A DNA stretch of 64,000 bases from Pseudomonas gozinkensis (GCF_014863585.1 NZ_CP062253.1:5599501-5663500), one strand, 5' to 3'. Shown: positions 53,405-62,651, numbered from the stretch's first letter. Translations and numbers: made by a program. The notes: a model not told the origin generated them from the letters alone.

Positions 53405-53428
53405 AAAAAACCCTCCGGTCGGAGGGTC
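53405..53428 (-). terminator. Rho-independent terminator of the cio operon
   Basis: Stem ccctcc/ggaggg with loop ggtc. On the minus strand it is followed by a T8 run, 37 bases after the stop of the DUF2474 gene. Confidence 0.85.
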
Positions 53429-53464
53429 AAAAATCCGTGCCGCAAGGCAGCGGGATGGGAAGTC

Positions 53465-53632
53465 TCAATGCGTGGTCAGACCTGCGGCGTTCATGAACAT
53501 GCGCATCAGGCTGGCGACGATAAACAGTGCTCCGACGCTGCCGACCCAGATCATGGCCAACCAGCCGAGCCGCTGCCACAGCGGCTTTTTTTCGGCTTCT
53601 TCAATGTCGTGCAGGGAATGTTTGCCGGTCAT
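53465..53632 (-). CDS. DUF2474 small membrane protein (CydX-like oxidase subunit)
   Basis: A 55-residue protein that begins MTGKHSLHDIEEAEKKPLWQ and then has one membrane helix (LGWLAMIWVGSVGALFIVA). It lies last in the cioAB operon, 77 bases after cioB. DUF2474 proteins accompany bd-type oxidases, and single-helix subunits of that kind (CydX, CydS) stabilise the heme pocket. The same role is inferred here. Its size makes it easy to miss in annotation. Confidence 0.88.
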   Translation of the reverse strand: MTGKHSLHDIEEAEKKPLWQRLGWLAMIWVGSVGALFIVASLMRMFMNAAGLTTH

Positions 53633-53675
53633 TTTCTTTAAACCTCTTCAAGATTGATGGCGCCGCTACCGACGC

Positions 53676-53701
53676 CATCGCGAGCAAGCTCGCTCCCACA
53701 G
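53676..53701. repeat. Single REP element inside the cio operon
   Basis: One copy of the GCGAGCAAGCTCGCTCCCACAG palindrome between cioB and the DUF2474 gene, unusual in lying within a probable operon. Confidence 0.85.
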
Positions 53702-53709
53702 GGTTTTGC

Positions 53710-54717
53710 TTAGTGATAACCGTCTTCATGGGTGACCTTGCCGCGGAACACGTAGTAGCTCCAGAAGGTGTAACCCAGGATGAACGGGATGATGAACAGC
53801 GTGCCCACCAGCATGAAGCCCTGGCTTTGCGGTGGTGCGGCGGCGTCCCAGATCGAGATCGACGGCGGCACGATGTTCGGCCACAGGCTGATGCCCAGAC
53901 CGCTGTAGCCGAGGAAGATCAGCACCAGGGTCAACAGGAATGGCATGTAGTTGGCATTGCGTGCCACTGCGCGAATCAGACCGTACATCGTCACCAGCAC
54001 CAGAATCGGCACCGGCATGAACCAGAACAGATTCGGCATACTGAACCAGCGCGTCGCGATTTCCGGGTGAGCCAACGGCGTCCACAGACTGACGACACCG
54101 ATCACCGCCAGCAGCACGAAGGCCAGCGGACGCGCCAGATTGTGCATCTGCTCCTGAAGCTTGCCTTCGGTCTTCATGATCAGCCAGGTGCAGCCGAGCA
54201 ACGCATACGCCACCACCAGCGCGGCGCCGCAGAACAGCGTGAACGGCGTCAGCCAGTCCAGTGACCCGCCGGCATATTGCCGATTGACCACGGGCAGACC
54301 ATCAATGAACGCGCCAAGCGCCACGCCCTGGAAGAACGTCGCGGCAATCGAGCCGCCAATGAACGCCTTGTCCCACAGGTGACGCTTGTCGTCCTTGGCC
54401 TTGAAGCGGAACTCGAACGCCACGCCGCGGAAAATCAGCCCGATCAGCATGAAGATCAGCGGCAGGTACAGCGCCGACAACACCACCGAATAGGCCAGCG
54501 GGAACGCACCGAATAACGCCGCGCCCCCCAGTACCAGCCAGGTTTCATTGCCGTCCCACACCGGGGCGACGGTGTTCATCATTACGTCGCGGTCGGTCTT
54601 GCCGGGGATGAACGGGAAGAGAATCCCGATCCCCAGGTCGAAACCGTCCATGACCACGTACATCATGATGCCGAAGATGATGATCACGGCCCAGATCAGC
54701 GGAAGATCAATACCCAT
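53710..54717 (-). CDS. cioB: Cyanide-insensitive bd-type oxidase subunit II
   Basis: Membrane protein of 335 residues, the CydB-type subunit of a quinol oxidase. It begins MGIDLPLIWAVIIIFGIMMY, with VMDGFDLGIGILFPFIPGKT and WDGNETWLVLGGAALFGAFP, which are CydB signatures. About nine helices are visible. It follows cioA by 3 bases. The subunit carries no heme but is needed for assembly. Confidence 0.95.
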   Translation of the reverse strand: MGIDLPLIWAVIIIFGIMMYVVMDGFDLGIGILFPFIPGKTDRDVMMNTVAPVWDGNETWLVLGGAALFGAFPLAYSVVLSALYLPLIFMLIGLIFRGVAFEFRFKAKDDKRHLWDKAFIGGSIAATFFQGVALGAFIDGLPVVNRQYAGGSLDWLTPFTLFCGAALVVAYALLGCTWLIMKTEGKLQEQMHNLARPLAFVLLAVIGVVSLWTPLAHPEIATRWFSMPNLFWFMPVPILVLVTMYGLIRAVARNANYMPFLLTLVLIFLGYSGLGISLWPNIVPPSISIWDAAAPPQSQGFMLVGTLFIIPFILGYTFWSYYVFRGKVTHEDGYH

Positions 54718-54720
54718 GAC

Positions 54721-56157
54721 TCAAATCTCCTTGGTCAGGCTGCGGTCGTGTTCGGCGCCATCGTCGTCGGCAGCGGACAACGGACGGGCCGGCGTGCGTT
54801 TCTGGCCAGGACCACCGTCGTTGGTTTCCTTGCCCTCGTCGGTCTTCGGCCCTTTGCGCACCAGACGCATCATGTAGCCCAGACCCGCACCGAACAGCGC
54901 GAAATACACCACCACGAACATGATCAGCGTGATGCTCATCTGCATGAAGCTGTGGTTGGAAGACGCATCCGCCGTACGCATCAGCCCGTAGACCACCCAC
55001 GGCTGACGACCGATTTCAGTGGTGAACCAGCCCGCCAGGATCGCGATCAGACCGGACGGCCCCATCCAAAGCGCCAGGTACAGGAACGGCCGCGACGTGT
55101 AGAGCGTGTCGCGCTTGCGCAGCCACAGGCTCCAGAGGCCAGTGAAGATCATCAGGAAACCGAGGCCGACCATGATCCGGAACGACCAGAACACGATGGT
55201 CGAGTTCGGCCGGTCTTCCGGCGGGAATTCCTTGAGTGCCGGGACTTGCTTGTCCAGCGAGTGCGTCAGGATCAGGCTGCCGAGGTACGGGATCTCGAGC
55301 GCATATTTGGTTTTCTCCTCCTTCATGTCCGGCCAGCCGAACAGGATCAGCGGCGTCGCTTCGTCGCCGTGATTTTCCCAGTGACCTTCGATCGCGGCGA
55401 TTTTCGCCGGTTGGTGCTTGAGGGTGTTGAGGCCGTGGAAGTCGCCGATGACCGCCTGGATCGGCGCGACGATCAATGCCATCCACATCGCCATCGACAG
55501 CATGGTGCGGATCGCCGGGTTGTCCTTGCCGCGCAGCAGGTGCCAGGCCGCCGATGAACCGACGAAGAAGGCCGTTGCCACGAACGCGGCAGTCGCCATG
55601 TGCATCAGTCGATACGGGAACGACGGGTTGAAGATGATTGCCAGCCAGTCGGTCGGGATCACTTGGCCATTGACGATTTCGAAGCCCTGCGGGGTCTGCA
55701 TCCAACTGTTGGAGGCGAGAATCCAGAAGGTCGAAATCAGCGTGCCGATGGCCACCATCACCGTGGAGAAAAAGTGCAGCTTGCGCCCGACCTTGTTCCA
55801 GCCAAATAGCATGACGCCCAGGAAGCCGGCCTCGAGGAAGAACGCCGTGAGCACTTCATACGTCAGCAACGGGCCGGTAACGGAACCGGCGAAGTCCGAG
55901 AAGCGGCTCCAGTTGGTGCCGAACTGGTAGGCCATGACCAGCCCCGAGACCACGCCCATGCCGAAGTTGACGGCAAAGATCTTCGACCAGAAATGGTAGA
56001 GGTCACGGTAGGTGTCGTTGCCGGTTTTCAGCCACAGGCCTTCAAGAACCGCGAGGTAGCTCGCAAGACCGATGGTGATCGCCGGGAACAGGATGTGGAA
56101 CGAGATGGTGAACGCGAACTGAATTCGGGCGAGATCTAGTGCCTCTAAACCGAACAT
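54721..56157 (-). CDS. cioA: Cyanide-insensitive bd-type oxidase subunit I
   Basis: Heme-bearing CydA-type subunit of 478 residues. The start at 56157 (MFGLEALDLARIQFAFTISF) has AGAGGA upstream. The heme-ligand His is in FTISFHILFPA and the quinol and heme region includes GRQPWVVYGLMRT. The periplasmic Q-loop is short, which marks the CIO class rather than E. coli cytochrome bd-I. It donates electrons from ubiquinol to oxygen and resists cyanide. A perfect ANR box lies 159 bases upstream. Confidence 0.95.
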   Translation of the reverse strand: MFGLEALDLARIQFAFTISFHILFPAITIGLASYLAVLEGLWLKTGNDTYRDLYHFWSKIFAVNFGMGVVSGLVMAYQFGTNWSRFSDFAGSVTGPLLTYEVLTAFFLEAGFLGVMLFGWNKVGRKLHFFSTVMVAIGTLISTFWILASNSWMQTPQGFEIVNGQVIPTDWLAIIFNPSFPYRLMHMATAAFVATAFFVGSSAAWHLLRGKDNPAIRTMLSMAMWMALIVAPIQAVIGDFHGLNTLKHQPAKIAAIEGHWENHGDEATPLILFGWPDMKEEKTKYALEIPYLGSLILTHSLDKQVPALKEFPPEDRPNSTIVFWSFRIMVGLGFLMIFTGLWSLWLRKRDTLYTSRPFLYLALWMGPSGLIAILAGWFTTEIGRQPWVVYGLMRTADASSNHSFMQMSITLIMFVVVYFALFGAGLGYMMRLVRKGPKTDEGKETNDGGPGQKRTPARPLSAADDDGAEHDRSLTKEI

Positions 56158-56315
56158 AAGCTTTCCTCTATCAGATAACGGTTCCAAGACTGGCGGCCTT
56201 GGACCACTGCCCCCACGGGTATGGAGTGCGGCGAACTCGGATTCGTTCTTCTTTTTACAGGCATCGCGACGCAGGGAGTCTGCCGACGGGTCCCTGATCA
56301 GTTCCGCGAAGGGTC

Positions 56316-56329
56316 TTGATCTGGATCAA
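56316..56329. promoter_or_regulatory. ANR/FNR box
   Basis: TTGATCTGGATCAA exactly fits TTGATnnnnATCAA. It lies in the 400-base gap between cioA and the divergent MFS gene. ANR is known to repress cioAB under low oxygen in P. aeruginosa. The remainder of this gap shows no other clear element. Confidence 0.85.
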
Positions 56330-56557
56330 TCAACGTTGAAAGAGTAGTCCCATTTCCGACGGGGAACCGCGTGGTCTTTTGCCGCGTGACAAGTTGCCTC
56401 ACAGCCTTGGCAACGCCCTGAAATACATCGGTGGCCAGGTTCGGTGTCCGGGTACGGAAAAATCGATGTCTGGCTAACTAAATTTTTTGTCATAGCAACT
56501 TCCTGTTACAGACTGGTGATAATCTCGCGGTTCCCCTCGATCAAGACCGGCCCGCAA

Positions 56558-57796
56558 ATGCCCAGCCAAGAGCCCTTGCTGTTACGTCACCACCGTCCCT
56601 TTCTTGCGTTCTGGTTTGCCCGGATCTTCACCGCCAGCGGTTTCCAGATGCTCACCGTGGCGATCGGCTGGAATCTCTATCAACTGACCGGCAACGTGCT
56701 CGACCTGGGTCTGGTCGGACTGGTGGAATTCGCCCCACGCGTGCTGTTCATGCTGCACACCGGCCACGTTGCCGACCGCTACGACCGGCGCAAGGTCGCG
56801 GCGATCTGCCAGTCGTTGCAGGCCCTGATCGCTCTGGCACTGGCCATCGGCAGCGCCACCGACCATGTCACCCGGGAAATGATCTTTATCCTGGCGTTCC
56901 TGCTCGGCGCCGCGCGCTCGTTCGAAATGCCGACCACCCAGGCGCTGCTGCCGAGCATCGTGCCCAGCGCGCTGTTCCCGCGTGCCGTCGCCGCCGCGCA
57001 GTCGGCGCAGCAGTCGGCCACCATCGTCGCCCCGGCGCTCGGCGGTCTTCTTTATGCCTTCGGCAGCGTGTGGGTCTATGGCCCGACGGTCATTCTGTAT
57101 GTCATCGCCTGCACCTTGATGCTCAACTTGCCTGCCCGGCAAACACCGCTGAACAAAGGCAAGGCGACTCTGGATTCGTTGCTGGCAGGGATTCGCTTCA
57201 TTCGCAGCCGTCCGGACATTCTCGGAGCTATTTCGCTGGATCTGTTCGCGGTGCTGCTCGGCGGTGCCACGGCGCTGTTGCCGGTGTTCGCCAAGGACAT
57301 CCTGCTGACCGGGCCATGGGGGCTGGGACTGCTGCGTTCGGCGCCGGCGGTCGGCGCATTGATGATGTCGTTGTTCCTGGCGCGGTTTGCCGTTGAGCGA
57401 AACGTCGGTCGGGTGATGTTCACTGCCGTCGGCGTATTCGGCGTGGCCACCATCGCCTTCGGTCTGTCGACCTCGTTCTGGTTCTCGCTGGCGGTGCTGG
57501 TGGTGCTGGGCGCGGCGGACATGATCAGCATGGTGATCCGCGCGTCTTTCGTGCAACTGGAAACCCCGGACGAAATGCGCGGTCGGGTCAGCGCGGTGAA
57601 CGGCCTGTTCATCGGCGCCTCGAACCAGTTGGGCGAATTCGAATCCGGCCTCACCGCCCACGTGTTCGGCACCGTGCCGGCGGTGGTGATGGGCGGCATC
57701 GGAACGCTGGTGGTGACCGGGACCTGGATCAAACTCTTCCCGACCCTGGCCAATCGCGACCGGATGCATGTGCCGGTGGAAGAGGTGAAGGCCTAG
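56558..57796 (+). CDS. MFS transporter (DHA3/EntS-like exporter)
   Basis: Major facilitator of 412 residues. The start at 56558 (MPSQEPLLLRHHRPFLAFWF) is preferred to an upstream frame with no similarity. Twelve spans are likely. The loop 2-3 motif is GHVADRYDRRKVA, with RSFEMPTTQALLPSIVP and SFVQLETPDEMRGRVSAVNG typical of the MFS_3 group that includes siderophore and drug exporters. The substrate is unknown; no siderophore genes are adjacent. Confidence 0.88.
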   Translation: MPSQEPLLLRHHRPFLAFWFARIFTASGFQMLTVAIGWNLYQLTGNVLDLGLVGLVEFAPRVLFMLHTGHVADRYDRRKVAAICQSLQALIALALAIGSATDHVTREMIFILAFLLGAARSFEMPTTQALLPSIVPSALFPRAVAAAQSAQQSATIVAPALGGLLYAFGSVWVYGPTVILYVIACTLMLNLPARQTPLNKGKATLDSLLAGIRFIRSRPDILGAISLDLFAVLLGGATALLPVFAKDILLTGPWGLGLLRSAPAVGALMMSLFLARFAVERNVGRVMFTAVGVFGVATIAFGLSTSFWFSLAVLVVLGAADMISMVIRASFVQLETPDEMRGRVSAVNGLFIGASNQLGEFESGLTAHVFGTVPAVVMGGIGTLVVTGTWIKLFPTLANRDRMHVPVEEVKA

Positions 57797-57850
57797 CTAC
57801 ACGGGTTCCACCAGCGGGGCCATCCCCCAAGCACAAATAGCTCGAAAAGA

Positions 57851-57897
57851 TGCGGTACATAGATACCGCATTGAGTGTAATGTATCGCCTTACACTC
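57851..57897. promoter_or_regulatory. Two inverted repeats, candidate HigA operators
   Basis: TGCGGTA-N6-TACCGCA (57851-57870) and GAGTGTAA-N9-TTACACTC (57873-57897), both perfect, end 5 bases before the higB start. They overlap any promoter for the toxin-antitoxin pair. Confidence 0.65.
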
Positions 57898-57902
57898 GCC
57901 GC

Positions 57903-58181
57903 ATGATCAAATCCTTTCAGCACAAAGGCCTTCGCGGCTTCTATGAAACCGGTTCGACTCGCGGGATTCGTGCCGATCACGCTAAACGGCTGTCGCGCAT
58001 GCTGCAGTTCATGGATCGGGCCGCCGTTCCGGGGGATCTGGATCTTCCCGGTTGGCGTATGCATCCACTGAAAGGGGAGCTTTGCGAGTACTGGTCACTC
58101 AGTGTGTCCGGGAACTGGCGGGTTATCTTTCGATTTGCAGGTTCGGATATCGAACTGATCGACTATCTGGATTACCACTGA
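57903..58181 (+). CDS. higB: HigB/GraT-type toxin (RelE superfamily)
   Basis: Ribosome-dependent mRNA interferase family protein of 92 residues. It has the HigB pattern: MIKSFQHKGLRGFYETGSTR, GWRMHPLKG, YWSLSVSGNWRVIFRF and ELIDYLDYH, with basic and aromatic residues at the expected active-site positions. The toxin gene precedes the antitoxin, the higBA order. No ribosome site is visible before the ATG, because an inverted repeat ends 5 bases upstream. Confidence 0.92.
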   Translation: MIKSFQHKGLRGFYETGSTRGIRADHAKRLSRMLQFMDRAAVPGDLDLPGWRMHPLKGELCEYWSLSVSGNWRVIFRFAGSDIELIDYLDYH

Positions 58182-58195
58182 CAGGAGGCAGGCTC

Positions 58196-58483
58196 ATGCC
58201 CATGCACAACCCGCCACACCCCGGTGAAACACTGTTGATGGATGTATTGCCGGAACTTGGCATCAGCGTTACCGAATTGGCTCGGCATCTGGGATTCGCT
58301 CGTCCTCATCTATCTCGCGTCTTGCACGGACATGCGCCGATCAGCCCGGATCTGGCCGTACGACTGGAACGCGCGGGGATTGGCAAGGCTCGCATGTGGC
58401 TAGGGGTTCAAACAGATTACGACCTCTGGCAAGCCGAGCATCGTGAGCAACCAGCCATTCAGCCAATCGCTGCTCACGCCTGA
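58196..58483 (+). CDS. higA: HigA-type antitoxin (XRE family)
   Basis: Antitoxin of 95 residues, MPMHNPPHPGETLLMDVLPE then a helix-turn-helix (ISVTELARHLGFARPHLSRV, LHGHAPISPDLAVRL) and the HigA tail ARMWLGVQTDYDLWQAEH. AGGAGG precedes the ATG, in contrast to higB, so the antitoxin is likely translated more strongly. It starts 14 bases after the toxin stop. It should repress the operon through the upstream palindromes. Confidence 0.93.
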   Translation: MPMHNPPHPGETLLMDVLPELGISVTELARHLGFARPHLSRVLHGHAPISPDLAVRLERAGIGKARMWLGVQTDYDLWQAEHREQPAIQPIAAHA

Positions 58484-58488
58484 CGCTC

Positions 58489-59040
58489 TCAGGCCAGCAA
58501 CTCCCCCGCCACCTTCGCTCTGACGGCCTTGCCCGCCAGTTGCTCGACCAGTGTCAACGCAAATGCCAGCGCGGCGCCGGAGCCCTGGGCGGTGATGCAA
58601 TTGCCGTCGACCACCACCGGTTGATCGACAAACGTGCAACCAGACAGGTTATGGCTGCTAGCGGGCAGGCAGGTCATCCGGCGTTGTCGTAATACGCCAA
58701 AGCTTTGCAGAGCGACCGCTGGGGATTCGGCGATGGCGGCGAACAGGCGCCCGGCGCTGGCCTGATTCTTGAGCAGTTGTTGCAAGGGCTGATGCGCGGC
58801 AAGGTGCTGCGCGCCGACGGCGCCACCGGGCAGGACGATCAGGTCGAAAGTCTGGGCCAGCACATCAATGAGCATGCCGTCGGCAGTCAGGCGCGTGCCT
58901 CGGGCGCAGGTCAGCATGCGCCGGCCTTCGATGCTGGCCGCCACCACTTCGACGCCGGCCCGGCGCAGCACGTCGATCAGGGTCACGCATTGCAGATCAT
59001 CGATGCCCTCGGCGAGGGTAATCAGGGCTCTAAAGGTCAT
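58489..59040 (-). CDS. DJ-1/PfpI superfamily protein lacking the nucleophilic cysteine
   Basis: Protein of about 183 residues with the DJ-1 fold: MTFRALITLAEGIDDLQCVT (conserved Glu at residue 11), VLRRAGVEVVAAS, FDLIVLPGGAVGAQHLA. At the nucleophile elbow, where YajL and DJ-1 have AAICAAPA-like sequence, this protein reads AAIAESPA, with Ala104 at the cysteine position. The start could instead be an ATG at 59049. It is convergent with higA, 5 bases apart. Glyoxalase or protease activity of the usual type is unlikely without the Cys. Confidence 0.82.
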   Translation of the reverse strand: MTFRALITLAEGIDDLQCVTLIDVLRRAGVEVVAASIEGRRMLTCARGTRLTADGMLIDVLAQTFDLIVLPGGAVGAQHLAAHQPLQQLLKNQASAGRLFAAIAESPAVALQSFGVLRQRRMTCLPASSHNLSGCTFVDQPVVVDGNCITAQGSGAALAFALTLVEQLAGKAVRAKVAGELLA

Positions 59041-59107
59041 GGGCGCCATCCGCTGGGTGATCTTCAAAGCGTAGTCAGCTTTGCCCTGAACTGTTCGGCG
59101 ACAGCCG

Positions 59108-59557
59108 TTACTTGATGTAAAGCTGGGTGGACATCGTGTTGCGCGGGGCGTTGATCGACGTATTGCTGAAGGTAAAGGTGCCTTCCTGACGAGTCGCCAG
59201 ATCGAAGGTGTACAGCGAGCCGACGGTTTTGCTGCCAGGCGTGCACTCGGTCAGATTGCCGTTATCGAAAGCACAGACGGGGCTTCGGGTGCCATTCACT
59301 TCAAAACCGTCCAGCGCGGCCTGAGGCTGGCTCTGACCGTAACCGATTTCCAGCACATAGACCTTGATGCCCGGCGCGCTGTGGTCGCAGCGAGTCTGCA
59401 CCTGGCCATCGGTGATGTCTTCGAGCCCGCAGGACGAGGACTGAACCTTGATGACTTTCACCTCGCTCAATGGCGGTGCCGACGCCGCGAGTGCCGCCGG
59501 TACACCGGCCAGCAGCAAGGCCATCAGTCCAGCGGTCTTCATCCAACCCTTGTTCAT
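59108..59557 (-). CDS. Secreted protein, DUF4879/YolA-like
   Basis: Protein of 149 residues with a signal peptide (MKTAGLMALLLAGVPAALA), followed by PLSEVKVIKVQSSSCGLEDI, CDHSAPGIKVYVLEIGYGQ and SPVCAFDNGNLTEC. Four cysteines suggest disulfides in a periplasmic or extracellular domain. It resembles the DUF4879 family from memory. The ATG at 59557 is chosen for a GGGGA site; an ATG 9 bases upstream is possible. Function is unknown. Confidence 0.75.
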   Translation of the reverse strand: MNKGWMKTAGLMALLLAGVPAALAASAPPLSEVKVIKVQSSSCGLEDITDGQVQTRCDHSAPGIKVYVLEIGYGQSQPQAALDGFEVNGTRSPVCAFDNGNLTECTPGSKTVGSLYTFDLATRQEGTFTFSNTSINAPRNTMSTQLYIK

Positions 59558-59777
59558 GCGATCCATCCCCGAAAAAACAGCGCGCAGTATGGCGTACTTG
59601 GCCGTGGTGCAAAACTTCGCCGACGATCGACACCAACATCCGCCATCTTCCTCACGCTGCTGGTATGATGCGCGGCTTTTTCCGGCCCACCACAATTTTC
59701 CAGGCGCTTGCGACGGTCTGTGCTTTGCTGTTGAGGTCGATACATTCACGGCGCCACGCGCGCCACGGGGAGCAGAC

Positions 59778-61073
59778 ATGCTGGAAAGGCTGTTTCAACT
59801 CAAGGCACACAACACCAACGTGCGGACCGAGATTCTCGCGGGCGTCACGACCTTCCTGGCCATGGCCTACATTCTGTTCGTCAACCCGAGCATCCTCGGC
59901 GAGACCGGCATGGACAAAGGCGCGGTGTTCGTCGCCACCTGTCTGGCAGCCGCCATCGGCTCCACGGTCATGGGCCTGATCGCCAACTACCCGATCGCCC
60001 TTGCACCGGGCATGGGTCTGAACGCCTTCTTTACCTACACCGTCGTGCTGCACATGGGCCACACCTGGCAAGTGGCGCTGGGCGCGGTGTTCATTTCGGC
60101 CGTGTGCTTCTTCCTGCTGTCGATCTTCCGCATCCGTGAGTGGATCATCAACAGCATCCCGCTGCCACTGCGCTCGGCAATTGCTGCCGGTATCGGCCTG
60201 TTCCTGGCGCTGATCGCCCTGCACAACGCCGGCATCGTGGTCAGCAACCCGGCGACCATGGTCGGCCTCGGCGACCTGAAACAACCGGCTCCGATCCTCG
60301 CCACCCTCGGTTTCGCCCTGATCGTTGCCCTTGAAGCCCTGAAAGTGCGCGGCGCAGTGCTGATCGGCATTCTCGCGGTGACCATCGTCTCGATCGTGAT
60401 GGGCTTCACCCCGTTCGGCGGCGTGACCTCGATGCCACCCTCGCTGGCCCCGACCTTCCTGCAACTGGACATCAAGGGCGCGCTGGACATCGGTCTGGTC
60501 AGCGTGATCTTCGCCTTCCTGTTCGTCGACCTGTTCGACAACTCCGGCACCCTGATCGGCGTCGCCAAGCGCGCCGGCCTGATGGGCAAGGACGGCCACA
60601 TGCCGAAAATGGGCCGTGCGCTGATCGCCGACAGTACGGCGGCAATGGCCGGTTCGCTGCTGGGCACCTCGACCACCACCAGCTACATCGAATCCGCTGC
60701 GGGCGTGAGCGCCGGCGGCCGCACCGGCCTGACCGCCATCGTCGTCGCGATCCTGTTCCTGCTGGCACTGTTCTTCTCGCCACTGGCCGCCAGCGTGCCG
60801 GCCTTCGCTACCGCGCCGGCGCTGCTGTTCGTCGCCGTGCTGATGACTTCGGGCCTGGCGGAAATAGACTGGGAAGACATCACCGTCGCCGCGCCGGTCG
60901 TGGTCACCGCGCTGGCGATGCCTTTCACCTATTCCATCGCCAACGGCATCGCCTTCGGCTTCATCGCCTGGACTGCGATCAAACTGCTGTCCGGCCGCGC
61001 CCGTGAGCTGAACCCGGCGCTGGTGATCCTGTCGATTCTGTTCGTGATCAAGCTGGGTTGGTTCAACGCATGA
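59778..61073 (+). CDS. NCS2/AzgA-type purine permease
   Basis: Nucleobase transporter of 431 residues with about 14 spans. The start at 59778 follows GGGGAG. AzgA-group blocks are [59 protein letters not shown] and [21 protein letters not shown]. coli relatives carry adenine (AdeP/AdeQ) or guanine and hypoxanthine (GhxP/GhxQ); the exact base is not clear. It overlaps trmA by 4 bases. Confidence 0.93.
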   Translation: MLERLFQLKAHNTNVRTEILAGVTTFLAMAYILFVNPSILGETGMDKGAVFVATCLAAAIGSTVMGLIANYPIALAPGMGLNAFFTYTVVLHMGHTWQVALGAVFISAVCFFLLSIFRIREWIINSIPLPLRSAIAAGIGLFLALIALHNAGIVVSNPATMVGLGDLKQPAPILATLGFALIVALEALKVRGAVLIGILAVTIVSIVMGFTPFGGVTSMPPSLAPTFLQLDIKGALDIGLVSVIFAFLFVDLFDNSGTLIGVAKRAGLMGKDGHMPKMGRALIADSTAAMAGSLLGTSTTTSYIESAAGVSAGGRTGLTAIVVAILFLLALFFSPLAASVPAFATAPALLFVAVLMTSGLAEIDWEDITVAAPVVVTALAMPFTYSIANGIAFGFIAWTAIKLLSGRARELNPALVILSILFVIKLGWFNA

Positions 61074-62149
61074 CTTTTGATTCCCAGGCCTACGCCGCAC
61101 AACTCGAAGACAAGGTCACGCGCCTGCGTGACCTGCTGGCCCCGTTCGATGCACCGGAGCCAGCGGTGTTCGACTCGCCGCTGCAGAACTTTCGTCTGCG
61201 CGCCGAATTTCGCCTGTGGCGCGAGGCCGGCGAGCGGCATTACGCGATGTTTTCCCAGGACGACAAACGCACGCCTATCCTGATCGAAGCGTTCCCGATC
61301 GCCAGCCTGCGCATCAACCAGTTGATGCCGCAATTGAAGGCGGCATGGCAGGCCAGCGCAGCGCTGAGCCACAAGCTGTTTCAGGTGGAGTTTCTGACCA
61401 CCCTGGCCGGCGACGCGATGATCACCCTGTGCTATCACCGTCCGCTGGACGAACACTGGCACGCGGCGGCGACCAAACTGGCAGCGGACCTGGGCGTCAG
61501 CATCATCGGTCGCTCCAAGGGCAAGCGCGAAGTGCTCGGCCTCGATTACGTGGTCGAGAAACTCGACGTCGGCGGCCGCACCTTCAGCTATCGCCAGCCG
61601 GAAGGCGCATTCACCCAGCCCAACGGCACCGTGAACCAGAAGATGCTCAACTGGGCATACGAAGCACTGGGCGATCGCAGCGACGATCTGCTGGAGCTGT
61701 ACTGCGGCAACGGCAACTTCACCTTGCCGCTGGCAACTCGCGTGCGCAAAGTGCTGGCCACCGAAATCAGCAAGACCTCGGTCAACGCCGCACTGAGCAA
61801 CCTGGCCGAAAACGCTGTGGATAACGTCACCCTGGTGCGACTGTCCGCCGAAGAGCTGACCGAAGCCCTGAACGAAGTTCGCCCGTTCCGTCGCCTGCAC
61901 GGTATCGACCTGAAGAGCTACGAGTTCGGCAGCGTGTTCGTCGACCCGCCACGGGCCGGCATGGACCCGGACACCTGTGAGCTGACCCGGCGCTTCGACA
62001 ACATCCTGTACATCTCCTGCAATCCGGAGACGCTGGCAGCCAACATCGCCCAACTGAACGATACCCACCGCATCACCCGCTGTGCGTTGTTTGACCAGTT
62101 CCCGTGGACCCACCACATGGAATCCGGCGTGCTGTTGACCCGCCGTTGA
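61070..62149 (+). CDS. trmA: tRNA (uracil-5-)-methyltransferase TrmA
   Basis: Enzyme of 359 residues that makes ribothymidine at tRNA position 54. The start ATG overlaps the permease stop (ATGA). [20 protein letters not shown], the SAM site [26 protein letters not shown], and the catalytic Cys317 in [10 protein letters not shown] identify it. TrmA rather than RlmC/RlmD is indicated by length and the absence of an iron-sulfur cysteine cluster. Confidence 0.96.
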   Translation: MTFDSQAYAAQLEDKVTRLRDLLAPFDAPEPAVFDSPLQNFRLRAEFRLWREAGERHYAMFSQDDKRTPILIEAFPIASLRINQLMPQLKAAWQASAALSHKLFQVEFLTTLAGDAMITLCYHRPLDEHWHAAATKLAADLGVSIIGRSKGKREVLGLDYVVEKLDVGGRTFSYRQPEGAFTQPNGTVNQKMLNWAYEALGDRSDDLLELYCGNGNFTLPLATRVRKVLATEISKTSVNAALSNLAENAVDNVTLVRLSAEELTEALNEVRPFRRLHGIDLKSYEFGSVFVDPPRAGMDPDTCELTRRFDNILYISCNPETLAANIAQLNDTHRITRCALFDQFPWTHHMESGVLLTRR

Positions 62150-62169
62150 TCGCAGGTGCCAGAAACAAG

Positions 62170-62197
62170 AAAGCCGTCCTGACCGACGGCTTTTTTG
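62170..62197 (+). terminator. Rho-independent terminator of trmA
   Basis: Perfect stem aagccgtc/gacggctt with a 6-base loop and a T6 run, 22 bases after the stop. It lies just beyond the convergent DUF2442 gene end. Confidence 0.92.
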
Positions 62198-62204
62198 TAC
62201 TTGC

Positions 62205-62651
62205 TCACAACACAGGATCGACTTTGCGCGGGCGCCCGCCCTTCCTGCCATTGGCCCGTGCCGCCTCAGCTTTCGCAGTGCTGCTCTGGCGGCCGTTGCG
62301 GGAAGCGATCACCGAGGCCGCCATGGCCATCAATGGCTGACTGGCGGAGATCATGCCAGCGATGGAAACCTGCAGGTCCTTGTCGTCGTGGCAAAGGGCG
62401 GTGCCGGCAAAGCCGACCTTCAATCCGGTGAAGTCTTCCTGTTCGAAATCATCGAATTCGCGGTAGAGATTCACTGGTAGCAGCACGCCGCTGTCGTCTT
62501 CAAAGTGGATAACAAGACATGGTTTCTGGAAGGCCACCGACACGGCTTGCAGGCTGCTGCGTCGGCGCACGCCGCCACGGTCGACGGCCTCGTCCAGACG
62601 TTTTTGCGTGACAGGGCGATCCGCGTGCAACGCGGTTTTGACTGTTTTCAT
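62205..62651 (-). CDS. DUF2442 protein with AT-hook-like tail
   Basis: Protein of 148 residues. The DUF2442 domain covers residues about 30-110 (LQAVSVAFQKPCLVIHFEDD and LPVNLYREFDDFEQEDFTG). The C-terminus, ARANGRKGGRPRKVD, contains a GRP core flanked by basic residues like an AT-hook. It overlaps the upstream DUF4160 gene by 4 bases (ATGA). DUF2442 genes commonly pair with DUF4160 genes, and a toxin-antitoxin role has been suggested. Nothing here proves it. Confidence 0.85.
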   Translation of the reverse strand: MKTVKTALHADRPVTQKRLDEAVDRGGVRRRSSLQAVSVAFQKPCLVIHFEDDSGVLLPVNLYREFDDFEQEDFTGLKVGFAGTALCHDDKDLQVSIAGMISASQPLMAMAASVIASRNGRQSSTAKAEAARANGRKGGRPRKVDPVL

